In this document: positions 24,546 to 33,700 of the stretch, in pieces | Layout of the letters: the number at the start of each line of letters is the position of its first letter | Numbering within the stretch: the first letter of the stretch is position 1 | DNA from: Thalassolituus sp. | GTDB taxonomy: Bacteria; Pseudomonadota; Gammaproteobacteria; Pseudomonadales; Oceanobacteraceae | Direction of reading: 5' to 3' | Assembly (NCBI GenBank): GCA_006212115.1 | Contig: PDUK01000020.1 | Location: 1-42,596, forward strand | Length of the DNA stretch: 42,596 bases | Translations under genes and position numbers: made by a program | The notes under the pieces: model-generated | What the model saw: only the letters and a program-made list of their open reading frames with translations | Told to the model about the DNA's origin: nothing | The model's database searches: none

Positions 24546-26072
24546 ATGACCACCGCCATCACGCTAGGACGAGGCAGTCGCCTGTTGACGCTCTACAGCT
24601 ACTACTCGCTGTTTCTGGCGTTGGCCATTGTTGTGGTTGATGGTGTCGACAAGCAAAACATTATCATTGCGGGCAAACTACCCGACCTCTTCCTGATTCT
24701 GTCGTCGCTGTACGTCTTTGCCGCTGCGGTTTTCGTCGCCTTGATTAATCGCTCCACCGATTCGCAGGGAGCAACCACTTACCTGTTTTTGGAGACCGCC
24801 CTACTTACAGGAATGATGTTCGCGTCGGGGGGACTGACTGCAGGATTCTCCAGCTTACTTATTATTCCAGTCATCATGGCCAACCTGTTAGCGCCCGGTG
24901 TGCTCGGTTACAGTGTGGCAGCGTGGCTCAGTCTTGCCGTTATTTACACAGAGCACATTTCCACCGGTGACTTTGGTATCGGAGATACCGCGAATACCGG
25001 CGTATATGGCTCTATCTGCTTTGCTATCGCATGGTTAACCCAACTTCTGTCCTACCGCATCAACGCCGCTCTTAACCTGGCCAGTGACTCCGCCCGACAA
25101 GCCAGGCGCCTGCAGAAGCTCAGTCAGCAAGCGCTGATGAAACTACCCGATGGTGTCATCGCCTGCTCTGTAGATCGCAACATACTCTTTATTAACGACG
25201 CGGCCAGTCACTGGTTTAAGCTCAAAGCTGGGATGCCTGTTCCACAGAAGCTCGCGAATGCCAAACCAGAAGAGTTGATTCATGCTCGCCACAAGCAGCT
25301 TGCAGTGAAACGGATAGAAGTCGACACAGATGAAGGTGACTTCTTGTTATTAGTCGAAGACGAAGACCGGATGCTCGCCGAAGTGCAGCAGGTGAAGCTC
25401 GCCTCCCTCGGTCGCCTCACTGCCAGTATTGCCCACGAGATACGTAATCCCCTGTCTTCACTTCAGCAAGCCGCACAACTGTTATCCGAGACGAAAGACA
25501 TACAACCCGAAGTGCAGCAACTGGCGGGCATGATCGAAAACAACAGCCAGCGAATTAACCGAATCATTGCCGATATCCTGCAGCTGTCGCGAGGCAAGCG
25601 ACCACAGAGTAAACCGTTCAACCTGAAAAGTTTTCTGGAAGAATTCCGGGCACAGTTTCAGCGTTTCGCTGATCACGATATACGCCAGTTCGAGATCGCA
25701 TGTTCTGACGATATCACGCTGTCATTTGATCCAGATCACCTGAACCAGATCCTTACCAATCTATGTCAGAATGGTCTGCGATACGCAAAAAAAGCGAATG
25801 GGACTGATGCACAGCTTGGTATCCGCGTAATTCAGGAAACGCCTGATACAGCCTCCATCACAGTAAGCGACAACGGGCTTGGGGTTGCCGATAACCAGAT
25901 TGCCCGCCTCTTTGAACCATTCAGCACGACGGAACACAGAGGCACTGGCCTTGGCTTATATCTCTGCCGGGAGTTGTGTCAGGGTAATCAGGCCACGATC
26001 GAATACGCAGGTTCCTCACAGGGTGCGCAGTTTGTCATCCATGCCAAATGCGTAAGCGTATCGGGAAAATGA
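24546..26072 (+). CDS. pilS: Sensor histidine kinase PilS
   Basis: A 508-residue membrane kinase. The N-terminal part has about six membrane helices (about 20-175). A PAS-like linker follows (about 195-270: LPDGVIACSVDRNILFINDAA). The HisKA phosphoacceptor is H297 in ASIAHEIRNPLSS, and the HATPase domain has DNGLGVADNQ, LFEPFSTTEHRGTGLGL. This matches PilS, which phosphorylates PilR to control pilin genes in Pseudomonas. All kinase motifs look intact, in contrast to the degenerate partner. pilR starts 79 bp downstream on the same strand. Recognition rests on membrane layout plus the adjacent pilR and pilus genes. Confidence 0.93.
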   Translation: MTTAITLGRGSRLLTLYSYYSLFLALAIVVVDGVDKQNIIIAGKLPDLFLILSSLYVFAAAVFVALINRSTDSQGATTYLFLETALLTGMMFASGGLTAGFSSLLIIPVIMANLLAPGVLGYSVAAWLSLAVIYTEHISTGDFGIGDTANTGVYGSICFAIAWLTQLLSYRINAALNLASDSARQARRLQKLSQQALMKLPDGVIACSVDRNILFINDAASHWFKLKAGMPVPQKLANAKPEELIHARHKQLAVKRIEVDTDEGDFLLLVEDEDRMLAEVQQVKLASLGRLTASIAHEIRNPLSSLQQAAQLLSETKDIQPEVQQLAGMIENNSQRINRIIADILQLSRGKRPQSKPFNLKSFLEEFRAQFQRFADHDIRQFEIACSDDITLSFDPDHLNQILTNLCQNGLRYAKKANGTDAQLGIRVIQETPDTASITVSDNGLGVADNQIARLFEPFSTTEHRGTGLGLYLCRELCQGNQATIEYAGSSQGAQFVIHAKCVSVSGK

Positions 26073-26151
26073 GGCATTTGTCACACCCGGCAAGCCGAAA
26101 CCCGGTAATACTTCAATACGGACAACCCAATAACCAAACCCCGAGGGCAAA

Positions 26152-27480
26152 ATGATAGCGGATGTACGCGCACTGATTGTTGATGATGAAAAGGACATAC
26201 GAGCCTTGGTCAGCATGGCGCTGGAACGAATCGATATCTGCTGTGAGCGGGCTGCGGACGTCGCCGAAGCCAAACAAATGCTCGAAACTCAGGCCTATCA
26301 TTTTTGTATCACGGATATGAAGTTGCCCGATGGTGACGGGTTGCAGCTGATTCAGCACTGTAATCGTCGTTACCCGGATATGCCGATTGCGATGATCACG
26401 GCATTTGGAAATCTTGAAGTTGGTGTGAACGCTCTGAAGTCCGGCGCATTTGATGTGGTCGCCAAACCTCTCGACATACAACAGCTGCGCTCCATCGCAA
26501 CCGCCGCGTTGCGCCTGTCGAAAGTCGAGGGCAATGTTCCCGAACAATGTATGCATCAGCTCGTCGGAGAGTCCGAGGTCATCCAGACACTCCGAGCAAA
26601 CGTACGAAAAGTCAGCAGAACGCAAGCGCCAGTCATGATCTACGGCGAAACGGGGACAGGAAAAGAATGTATCGCCCGCGGTATCCATGCGGCCAGCTCA
26701 CGCGCAGACGCTCCTTTTCTGGTAATCGATTGCCAGGCGCTTGAACCTCAGGATGCACCGGCCAAACTCTTTGGCTATACCCAGTCTGACGGACAGGTTC
26801 ATGACGGCTACGTTCACCAGGCTAACAGCGGCACCCTATTCCTGAATAACGTTGAATACCTGACCCCAGAAACTCAGGCCGGATTACTACAACTGCTGAC
26901 CGATCGTAAAGTGCGTGCAATTGATGCGCGGGATGAAAAAGATCTGGACATCCGCTTCATCAGCGCCACCAGCACCAACCTCCAACACCGTTGCGATCGA
27001 GGCGAGTTCAGAAGCGATCTTCTCTTCCGTCTTAAGGTCGTACAACTGGATGTTCCTCCTCTGCGTAACCGGCCCGAGGACATTCCAGCACTTACGGAAC
27101 AGCTCATTCAAAGCTACGCACAGCAGTGGGATATGCCGGTCGTATCGATCTCCGCCGATGCCCTCGATAGCCTGCTACAACAGTCCTTACCCGGTAACAT
27201 CCGTGAGCTCGATGCCATACTTCAACGTGCCTTTACGCTTATGGAAGGTGAGGAAATACAACTGACCGATCTCATTTTCGAACCCCAGGCACCCGAGCAT
27301 GGCTATCACTCCCACAGCGAAGCCATGGGTGATCTGGAAGGCTACCTCGAAAAGCTGGAACGCGAAGCCATTGAAGAAGCTCTACTGGCCACACGATGGA
27401 ACAAGACCGCTGCTGCTGAGAAGTTGGGCATCAGCTTTCGTGCTCTGCGCTATCGATGCAAAAAGCTTGAGATTGATTAG
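26152..27480 (+). CDS. pilR: PilR-like response regulator with degenerate sigma-54 ATPase domain
   Basis: 442 residues: receiver domain (about 5-120; acidic pocket DDE at 11-13, phosphoacceptor D55 in ITDMKLPDGDG, K in VAKPLD), an AAA+ domain (about 138-375) and a Fis-type helix-turn-helix at the end (WNKTAAAEKLGISFRALRYRCKKL) that is strongly PilR-like. Walker A is normal (GETGTGKE, 165-172), and the arginine-finger region GEFRSDLLFRLKV and PLRNRPEDIP are present. But where GAFTGA should be the protein reads LFGYTQSDGQVHDGYVHQAN (206-225), with no such motif, and Walker B is LFLNN (N232-N233) instead of LFLDE. It should bind ATP and DNA but probably cannot remodel sigma-54 polymerase. GAGGG precedes the ATG. 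No frameshift is visible. Confidence 0.9.
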   Translation: MIADVRALIVDDEKDIRALVSMALERIDICCERAADVAEAKQMLETQAYHFCITDMKLPDGDGLQLIQHCNRRYPDMPIAMITAFGNLEVGVNALKSGAFDVVAKPLDIQQLRSIATAALRLSKVEGNVPEQCMHQLVGESEVIQTLRANVRKVSRTQAPVMIYGETGTGKECIARGIHAASSRADAPFLVIDCQALEPQDAPAKLFGYTQSDGQVHDGYVHQANSGTLFLNNVEYLTPETQAGLLQLLTDRKVRAIDARDEKDLDIRFISATSTNLQHRCDRGEFRSDLLFRLKVVQLDVPPLRNRPEDIPALTEQLIQSYAQQWDMPVVSISADALDSLLQQSLPGNIRELDAILQRAFTLMEGEEIQLTDLIFEPQAPEHGYHSHSEAMGDLEGYLEKLEREAIEEALLATRWNKTAAAEKLGISFRALRYRCKKLEID

Positions 27481-27606
27481 ACCATCAGTGTCAGCGGAAA
27501 GCGCCTGCCCTCAATTAACTGATCAATATACGAAATACGCCTGAGTGCTCTCACTGACCTGGCTGATAAGGTTGGTATTCACCCACGAGTTGCAGGCTAT
27601 TCAAGG

Positions 27607-28185
27607 ATGAACAGACTAAAACATCATAACACCAGAAGAATCGGTGGTTTTACCCTCATAGAACTCATGGTGACCCTCGTCATTATGAGCATAATGGTAA
27701 GCTCGGGGGTTCCTGCAATGTCGGCCCTGGTTGAGCGAAACCAGTTCAAGGCGGAAACGTCGAAGATCCACAGAGCCATCTCACTAACACGGTCGAACGC
27801 TGTTTACCGGAGCGAAGCAGTGAGCTTATGCCCACTAAATAGCAGCCAAACATGCGGTGCAGACTGGAATGGTCAGCTCAGCGTTTTCTCAGACTCAAAC
27901 TCCAATGGAGAGCTCGATCACGGCGAGACAATCCTCTACTCCATACCCGCAATAGCGGAAGATAGCCCCTTAAAGAGAGCGCACAGTCGCAATAGCCCTA
28001 TCACTTTTCGCTCCGATGGGTCCGCATTTGGATTCAATGGCACTATGAGCATTTGCCTTAGCGGTGTAACAGAACTGTCCGCCACCGTCATAGTTTCTAA
28101 CGTCGGCCGCATACGTATTGGTCAGGATACAAACGAGGATGGGCGAGTTGAGAACAGTAGCGGCTCCCCCGTCGACTGTAGCTAA
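27607..28185 (+). CDS. fimT: Minor pseudopilin FimT/GspH family
   Basis: A 192-residue type IV pilus minor pilin. The leader ends RRIGG and cleavage is expected after G14, giving FTLIEL with the conserved Glu at mature position 5 and a hydrophobic helix (15-40). The C-terminal part has the FimT/GspH style: RTRSNAVYRSE-like SLTRSNAVYRSEAVSLC, and NGQLSVFSDSNSNGELDHGE. Residues 96-107 (D-N-N-G-L-D-E spacing) mimic an EF-hand calcium loop, and a second acidic loop (DTNEDGRVEN) is near the end. First gene of the minor-pilin operon. Only AAGG directly abuts the ATG, so translation may be weak. FimT binds DNA in some species; whether this one does is unknown. Confidence 0.9.
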   Translation: MNRLKHHNTRRIGGFTLIELMVTLVIMSIMVSSGVPAMSALVERNQFKAETSKIHRAISLTRSNAVYRSEAVSLCPLNSSQTCGADWNGQLSVFSDSNSNGELDHGETILYSIPAIAEDSPLKRAHSRNSPITFRSDGSAFGFNGTMSICLSGVTELSATVIVSNVGRIRIGQDTNEDGRVENSSGSPVDCS

Positions 28186-28347
28186 TCAACAGAAGTGACA
28201 CCAAATGCGCCAAACGCGTCCACTTAGATATCCAGATTTACCGTTTATCTGAGCGTAGTCGGAACCAGCTCACGGTCAATTTACTATTAAACAGTCAAAA
28301 TAGTTGTTTATAAGTGAAGATGTTAAAGGCTGGGTGGGATTTTAGGC

Positions 28348-28845
28348 ATGGCGACGAAAAACAGACCAACCTCTATGTTGAGAGGCTTTACATTGCTGGA
28401 GTTGATGGTGACATTAGCCATTGTCGCCATCGTGACCGCTATTGCCGTTCCCTCCATGCAGGATATGACTGAGAACGCCAAAGCAGAGCGTATCACAGGG
28501 TTATTTGAGCTCGATCTGCAATTCTCACGCAGCCATGCAATTTCGCGAGGCGAGGTGGTGACAATCTCCCCCCACGACAATGGTATAGCAAGCGGCTGGC
28601 AAATCGTGGCTGAGACTTCTGGGGACACGTTACGAGAACGAGGACCACTTGATAGCGGCGTCACCATTACACTTGCAAATGGAGGCTTTCAACCTGTTTC
28701 ATTTACGCCTACCGGCCAGGTACTAGAGGAACGAACGATTCAAATTCGCATAGAGAATTGCACAGGTAATGAAAATAAGGACATTGCATTAATGATATCC
28801 GGACAAATGTTGATGAGGGAGGTAGCATGCGGAAGCGAATACTAA
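28348..28845 (+). CDS. Second FimT/FimU-type minor pseudopilin
   Basis: A 165-residue prepilin-like protein with leader MATKNRPTSMLRG, predicted cleavage G13/F14, mature FTLLELMVTLAIVAIV with Glu5, and the GspH/FimT domain (QFSRSHAISRGEVVTI, FTPTGQ). In Pseudomonas the operon starts with fimU, so this may be the fimU equivalent and the gene before it fimT; the sequence alone cannot settle which is which. There is no strong ribosome binding site. A 162-bp spacer separates it from fimT and may hold a promoter. It overlaps pilV by 19 nt. Confidence 0.88.
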   Translation: MATKNRPTSMLRGFTLLELMVTLAIVAIVTAIAVPSMQDMTENAKAERITGLFELDLQFSRSHAISRGEVVTISPHDNGIASGWQIVAETSGDTLRERGPLDSGVTITLANGGFQPVSFTPTGQVLEERTIQIRIENCTGNENKDIALMISGQMLMREVACGSEY

Positions 28846-29414
28846 CTCAGCAAGCTGGGATTGGCCTGATCGAGGTGCTGGTAACAATCATCATCACTAC
28901 CATTGGGCTTCTCGGATTGAGTGCGATGCAAATGCAATCTATCCGCTCTGTATCGGATGTTGGAAATCGCGGACAAGCTATCTGGATCGCGAATGACTTA
29001 ATTAACCGGATACGAGCCAATGAAATTGCAGCAGGAAGCTACGTAACCAACGGCGAGATAAATTGCGACGAGATTGAGAATGTCAGGATGTGCGCGGCAT
29101 ATTCCGTCGATGGCGTGCAATTTCCGCCGGATGCAAATTGTACAAATCAAGATCTCGCATTATTTGACCAATATGATGCCTTGTGTGGAACCAGTGCAAT
29201 CACTGGCGAAAATGCATTCTCAAGTGCCGCCTCTTATATGGGAGACGCTACTCTCAGTATCGCCGACTTAGGCAACGAGAATCTCCAAATCACCATTTCG
29301 TGGAATTCCAGAAGCGCTGGTACAAACAACGCCGGTGAAGAGGTGTTTTATCTCGAAAAAGGCCAGATGGCAGATGAATCCAGTGAATCTTATACAGTGA
29401 CGTTTCGACCATGA
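28827..29414 (+). CDS. pilV: Type IV pilus minor pilin PilV
   Basis: A 195-residue prepilin. The leader MRKRILTQQAG is cleaved after its Gly (G11 by count of the leader), giving IGLIEVLVTIIITTIGLLGL with the conserved Glu5, followed by SAMQMQSIRSVSDVGNRGQAIWIANDLINRIRANE, a pattern shared by PilV proteins. Four cysteines in the globular part suggest disulfides. GGGAGG lies 4-5 nt before the ATG inside the preceding gene, and the stop overlaps pilW by ATGA, so translation is coupled. PilV belongs to the priming complex at the pilus tip with FimU, PilW, PilX, PilE and PilY1. Confidence 0.92.
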   Translation: MRKRILTQQAGIGLIEVLVTIIITTIGLLGLSAMQMQSIRSVSDVGNRGQAIWIANDLINRIRANEIAAGSYVTNGEINCDEIENVRMCAAYSVDGVQFPPDANCTNQDLALFDQYDALCGTSAITGENAFSSAASYMGDATLSIADLGNENLQITISWNSRSAGTNNAGEEVFYLEKGQMADESSESYTVTFRP

Positions 29415-30238
29415 ATGCGATGCCAAGCCGCCAAGCGGGTCTCACCCTTGTAGAGCTCATGATATCCATGACGCTCAGTCTGATTGTCATTTTTGCCGTC
29501 GGTAGTATTCTGATCACCAGCAACCAAACTGCGTCTGTTGCGGATACACTGGCCGACTCTCAAGAAGCTGGACGTTTCTCAGTTGACTACATGAACCGGC
29601 AGTTACTGCGGACTGGTTATGACCCCGACGACGCAGATTTCGCGCCCTTTGGTGACCCCTGTACAGAAGTACCTGATTCGATTTGCATACAAGAATCCGC
29701 AAACGGAACCGGGGATCGACTCGCGGTTCGCCGACTCGCACAAGCCGGTGAAGATAACGCCGTTACCTGTTCTGGTAGCGCTCTACTCACTGCCTCGGCG
29801 GAAGATGGCGGCGTTAACATCACTGAAGACGTTGTCGTCACTGACGTCTACTGGGTTGCTATTGATGCCGACGGATTGGGTAACCTGCGCTGTCAGTCTT
29901 TCGACGAGGAAGGAACCGTCCGTGCCAATCCCCGAGAAAGTTTTAACGACTCACAAGCACTGGCTGCGGGAGTGATCTCAATGCATGTCATATATGGGCA
30001 GAGCGCTACGACTCCTGTTGATGACACCAAAAATGTTAACTTATATGTTAACGCGGACCAGGTAACGAGCTGGGAGAATGTTCATGCAATCAGGATTGGT
30101 ATTCTCACACAGGCACTAACCGATACAGAGACGCCAGCCTGGGAACAGAACTACATCGTACTCGACTCCACTCAATATCAATTTGATGATCAGACGGCGC
30201 GGCAAGTGTTTACAACCACCGTTACCCTGCTGAATTAG
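29411..30238 (+). CDS. pilW: Type IV pilus minor pilin PilW
   Basis: A 275-residue prepilin with leader MNAMPSRQAG (cleavage after G10), mature LTLVELMISMTLSLIVIFAV with Glu5, then SILITSNQTASVADTLADSQEAGRF and SVDYMNRQLLRTGY, the PilW hallmark that follows the helix. The C-terminal half contains a long beta domain ending TRQVFTTTV-like ARQVFTTTVTLLN. The start overlaps the pilV stop. pilX follows after 16 bp. It joins the minor-pilin priming complex for pilus assembly. Confidence 0.92.
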   Translation: MNAMPSRQAGLTLVELMISMTLSLIVIFAVGSILITSNQTASVADTLADSQEAGRFSVDYMNRQLLRTGYDPDDADFAPFGDPCTEVPDSICIQESANGTGDRLAVRRLAQAGEDNAVTCSGSALLTASAEDGGVNITEDVVVTDVYWVAIDADGLGNLRCQSFDEEGTVRANPRESFNDSQALAAGVISMHVIYGQSATTPVDDTKNVNLYVNADQVTSWENVHAIRIGILTQALTDTETPAWEQNYIVLDSTQYQFDDQTARQVFTTTVTLLN

Positions 30239-30254
30239 TAAAAGAGGCTATAAC

Positions 30255-30773
30255 ATGAAAGCGCAAAAGCATCGAGGTAGTGCATTGATCGTCAGTCTCA
30301 TTATGCTGACCTCTGTCACCTTTCTCGCGATATTAAGCCTGCAAAGCTCAACGACACAGGTGAAGATCGTGAATAATCTTCAGATAAAAGAAACCATGTT
30401 TCACTCATCAAAAAGTGAGCTGGATGCCCAGTTTGAAGCGTACAAAGATCAAATAGACAAAATACAAGAACTTAGTAATGCGATGGAGGGTGCAGTAAAG
30501 ACAGATGAAGAGGAGCAGCCTGCACCTGAGACTGTATCTCTTAATCCGCTCATGGACATTGCGACCGGTGCCTACGCATCGCTTTCCAGCGAATTGCGCT
30601 ACACCCGAACTACCCCTGTAAATCTTAACTACAACTTTGCCAAAGATAGCAGCGTCGGCACTATGTCTGCGATGCCGTTCGAAATTGTTTCTACGACGTT
30701 AGACTCCACACGACGCTTTCAATCCCGGCAGCGTTTTGGATTCAAATACAATGTCCCCTCTGCTGGTCGTTAA
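30255..30773 (+). CDS. pilX: Type IV pilus assembly protein PilX
   Basis: A 172-residue minor-pilin-like protein with the short leader MKAQKHRG and a hydrophobic segment SALIVSLIMLTSVTFLAILSL. As is usual for PilX, no Glu5 is seen. The following helix (SSTTQVKIVNNLQIKETMFHSSKSELDA) is typical. The globular part is small, and rich in Glu and Asp in the middle (TDEEEQPAPET). It sits between pilW and pilY1, the expected position, and works with them at the pilus tip. Confidence 0.88.
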   Translation: MKAQKHRGSALIVSLIMLTSVTFLAILSLQSSTTQVKIVNNLQIKETMFHSSKSELDAQFEAYKDQIDKIQELSNAMEGAVKTDEEEQPAPETVSLNPLMDIATGAYASLSSELRYTRTTPVNLNYNFAKDSSVGTMSAMPFEIVSTTLDSTRRFQSRQRFGFKYNVPSAGR

Positions 30774-30785
30774 AAGGAGTATCAA

Positions 30786-33700
30786 ATGAAAAAATTACTA
30801 CTGCATGCTGCCTTTCTTGGTCTGGCTAGTCAGGTTGCTCATGGCGATGATACCGAGATTTTCACGGGCCTGAATAACTCCGGTGGCGGGGCAGATACTA
30901 TTTTCATTCTCGATACTTCAGGAAGTATGGCCGAGCTTGAAGAGCAAGAAGGAATTACTTATTCATCTAGCACCACATACCCGTCGGAAAATTATGGATT
31001 CGATCCTGAAGCTCATTATATATTCAGAGAAAACGCGTTAGATGACCTAAGCAATCTATCGTCTGCAGAAATAAATAGAATAAAAGAGTATAAGATCGAT
31101 CTGAATGGGTACAACTGCTCACGCAGTAAGACCTTAAACAGTATTGAGCAGCTAGGTTATGCAACTGGTAAGTATGCCGTTTTTGTACCTGGTATTGGCT
31201 GGCGAGGACCTGACAATAGAAGCGGAACCAACAATCAGTTATGGGAGAATGATCGCCCACGAGTACCGTATAACAGTTCAGTCATTATTCAGTGTAAGGA
31301 AGCTGGACGTTATTCGGAATATAATTATACATACAACGGGGTGTCTTATCGTGGTCCTGCAGATGATGATAAATACGGTGATACGGGCTTCCCATACACA
31401 ACCAATCGCTGGTCGTGGAACCAATACCCTTGGGACGAAGGAGACGAAAACGAAGGTATATACACTGAGATCTACTCGGGGAATTACCTCAATTTTCTAC
31501 GATATGTGGCCATAAATAATTTAGGCTCCCAGTATAAAATGCGACTCGATATCGTAGCAGATGCAGCCAAAGATGTTATCGCGGCGAACGATGACCCCTC
31601 CAAGCGTTTCGCCCTTATGCGCTTTAATTATTCAGGCAGTAATGCTCAAGGTGCTTTTGTAGATGTAGCGCTGGCCCCGTTGAGTGATATATCTGATAAA
31701 CTGAACGTCGCTCTCGACTCGTACGACCCAGCTGGTCTTACGCCATTGACTGAAAGCCTGTATGAATCTCACCTCTATTTTAGTGAAAATTATGTAAATT
31801 ATGGCAGCAACCCTAAAATTGCTGACCTTAATGGAATATATCGCGGAAACGATAGTGACGATGCCGAATGGACAGACCCTGCAAATCAAACATTTGCGAG
31901 CAACCCGGGAAGCTATTTCTCACTAAGTGGTTACATAGGGGACGACGAGACTGATCCCGAAGCAACAGAAAACCAAGCTGGGAGTACATATAAACTACCT
32001 GAGAATGGTATGTGTGGAGCGCCCAATCAGAATGTTATTCTATTCTCAGATGGGCTACCTACAACTGACACTGGAGCGAATAACGCTATTCAGAATCTTG
32101 TGAATAGCGTACTTAACTCTGACTACTATACTGGAGAATCTCCACCTCCAGACTGTAATAGGAATACAGATGGCGGTTGTCTTAGTGCTCTCGCTTGGTA
32201 TATGTCTAATCAAGAACGTAGAGATAATGACGGTCTGCCTAGCTTAACCGTTAACACGATAGGTGGATTTTTGGGGGCTGGTTCGAACGCTGAAACGCTA
32301 TTAGGCGAAGTAGCAGACTATGGGAATGGACGTTACTTCGCGGTTTCTAACGAAGACGAAGTAAAGATAGCTATTGCAGAAAGCCTAAATGAGACGGATA
32401 CATCACCGTCAACCTTCACCGCCCCTGCAATAGCTGTGAGTTCGTACAACAGCTTACAAATAAGCGATGAGCTCTACTACGCAGTATTTGAACCTAATGA
32501 TACGGGAGCCTGGAAAGGAAACCTGAAGCGTTACCGTATTACCAATGACGGTGTAGTCGACTCAGGTGGTGACATAGCGGTCGGAGAAGATGGCTTTTTT
32601 AAAACCGGAGCGATCAGTTACTGGAGCGATACTTCAGACGGTGCAGATGTCAAGAAAGGCGGTGTTGCCGAACGCTTCGCAGATGTAGAAAGGAATGTAA
32701 AAATATTAAATGCAGCGGGCAACCTGGTAGACGCCACACTGGATAACATTACAGGACTTGCAGGTGATCCTCTTGGTCTGGAAGCCGAAGGCATCACTGA
32801 CAGTCTTTTTGGCACCTTGGACGACATTACTTACGAGTTGGCAGTAGCCAATTGGATTGCTGGCAAAACACCTGATGGTTCGAGTAATCGCCTGGAAATG
32901 GAGGATGCCATTCACAGTCGCCCAGTGGTTGTGAACTACAGTAGCGAGCGTCGCATAGTCTACATTGGCACAAATTCTGGTTACCTACACGCGTTTGATA
33001 CCGAAACGGGTCGTGAGGTGTTTTCTATATTGCCCCATGAGGTGCTGACCAATGCACGGTACTACGCCGACAGCGTTGCAACCTCAGCGAACGACAAAAT
33101 ATATGGTCTTGATGGGCCCATTACTTACTGGCACGACGATAAGAACCTGAACGGTCTTGTTGACGGCACAGATACGGTGTATCTCTTCGTTGGTATGCGA
33201 CGTGGTGGTCATAGCTATTACGCATTTAATATCACCAACCCTGAGTCTCCGTCATTGCTTTGGCAAAAGCATGGAGCTTACCTGAACGAAGACAAAAACA
33301 TTCCAACTGTTAGCAGCGGCTATGAACGCCTGGGACAAACCTGGTCTTCCCTTAAGCCAGCCTTGGTAAACTGGAATGGTACTCCGACCGTCGTACTGCT
33401 GGCGGGCGGCGGCTATGACCCCGCTGAAGATGGCAGCTCAATCGAGCGGATGGTGCACACAACGGGCAACACAGTTTATATGATCAGAGCATCTGACGGA
33501 GCTGTACTCTGGAGTGCCCTTGATGAAAGCAGCGATATTTCAGCAAATATGACCAACAGCTTCGCAAGTGATGTGTCACCAGTAGATCGTGATGGAGATG
33601 GCTTCGTTGATCTTTTATTTGCAGCGGATACCGGCGGACGAGTATGGCGCTTTGACTGGAAAGATGACAACCAAGGATTCAACGGTGGAGTCATCGCTGA

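Noticed and set aside
27560-27585. A sigma-54-like TGGC...TTGG upstream of fimT
   Set aside because: Spacing is off by one and the GC of the -12 element is missing.
28331-28350. A sigma-54 promoter-like GGGATTTTAGGC before the second FimT gene
   Set aside because: The GG and GC elements are not at the required 10-nt spacing and the match runs into the ATG, so it cannot serve this gene.
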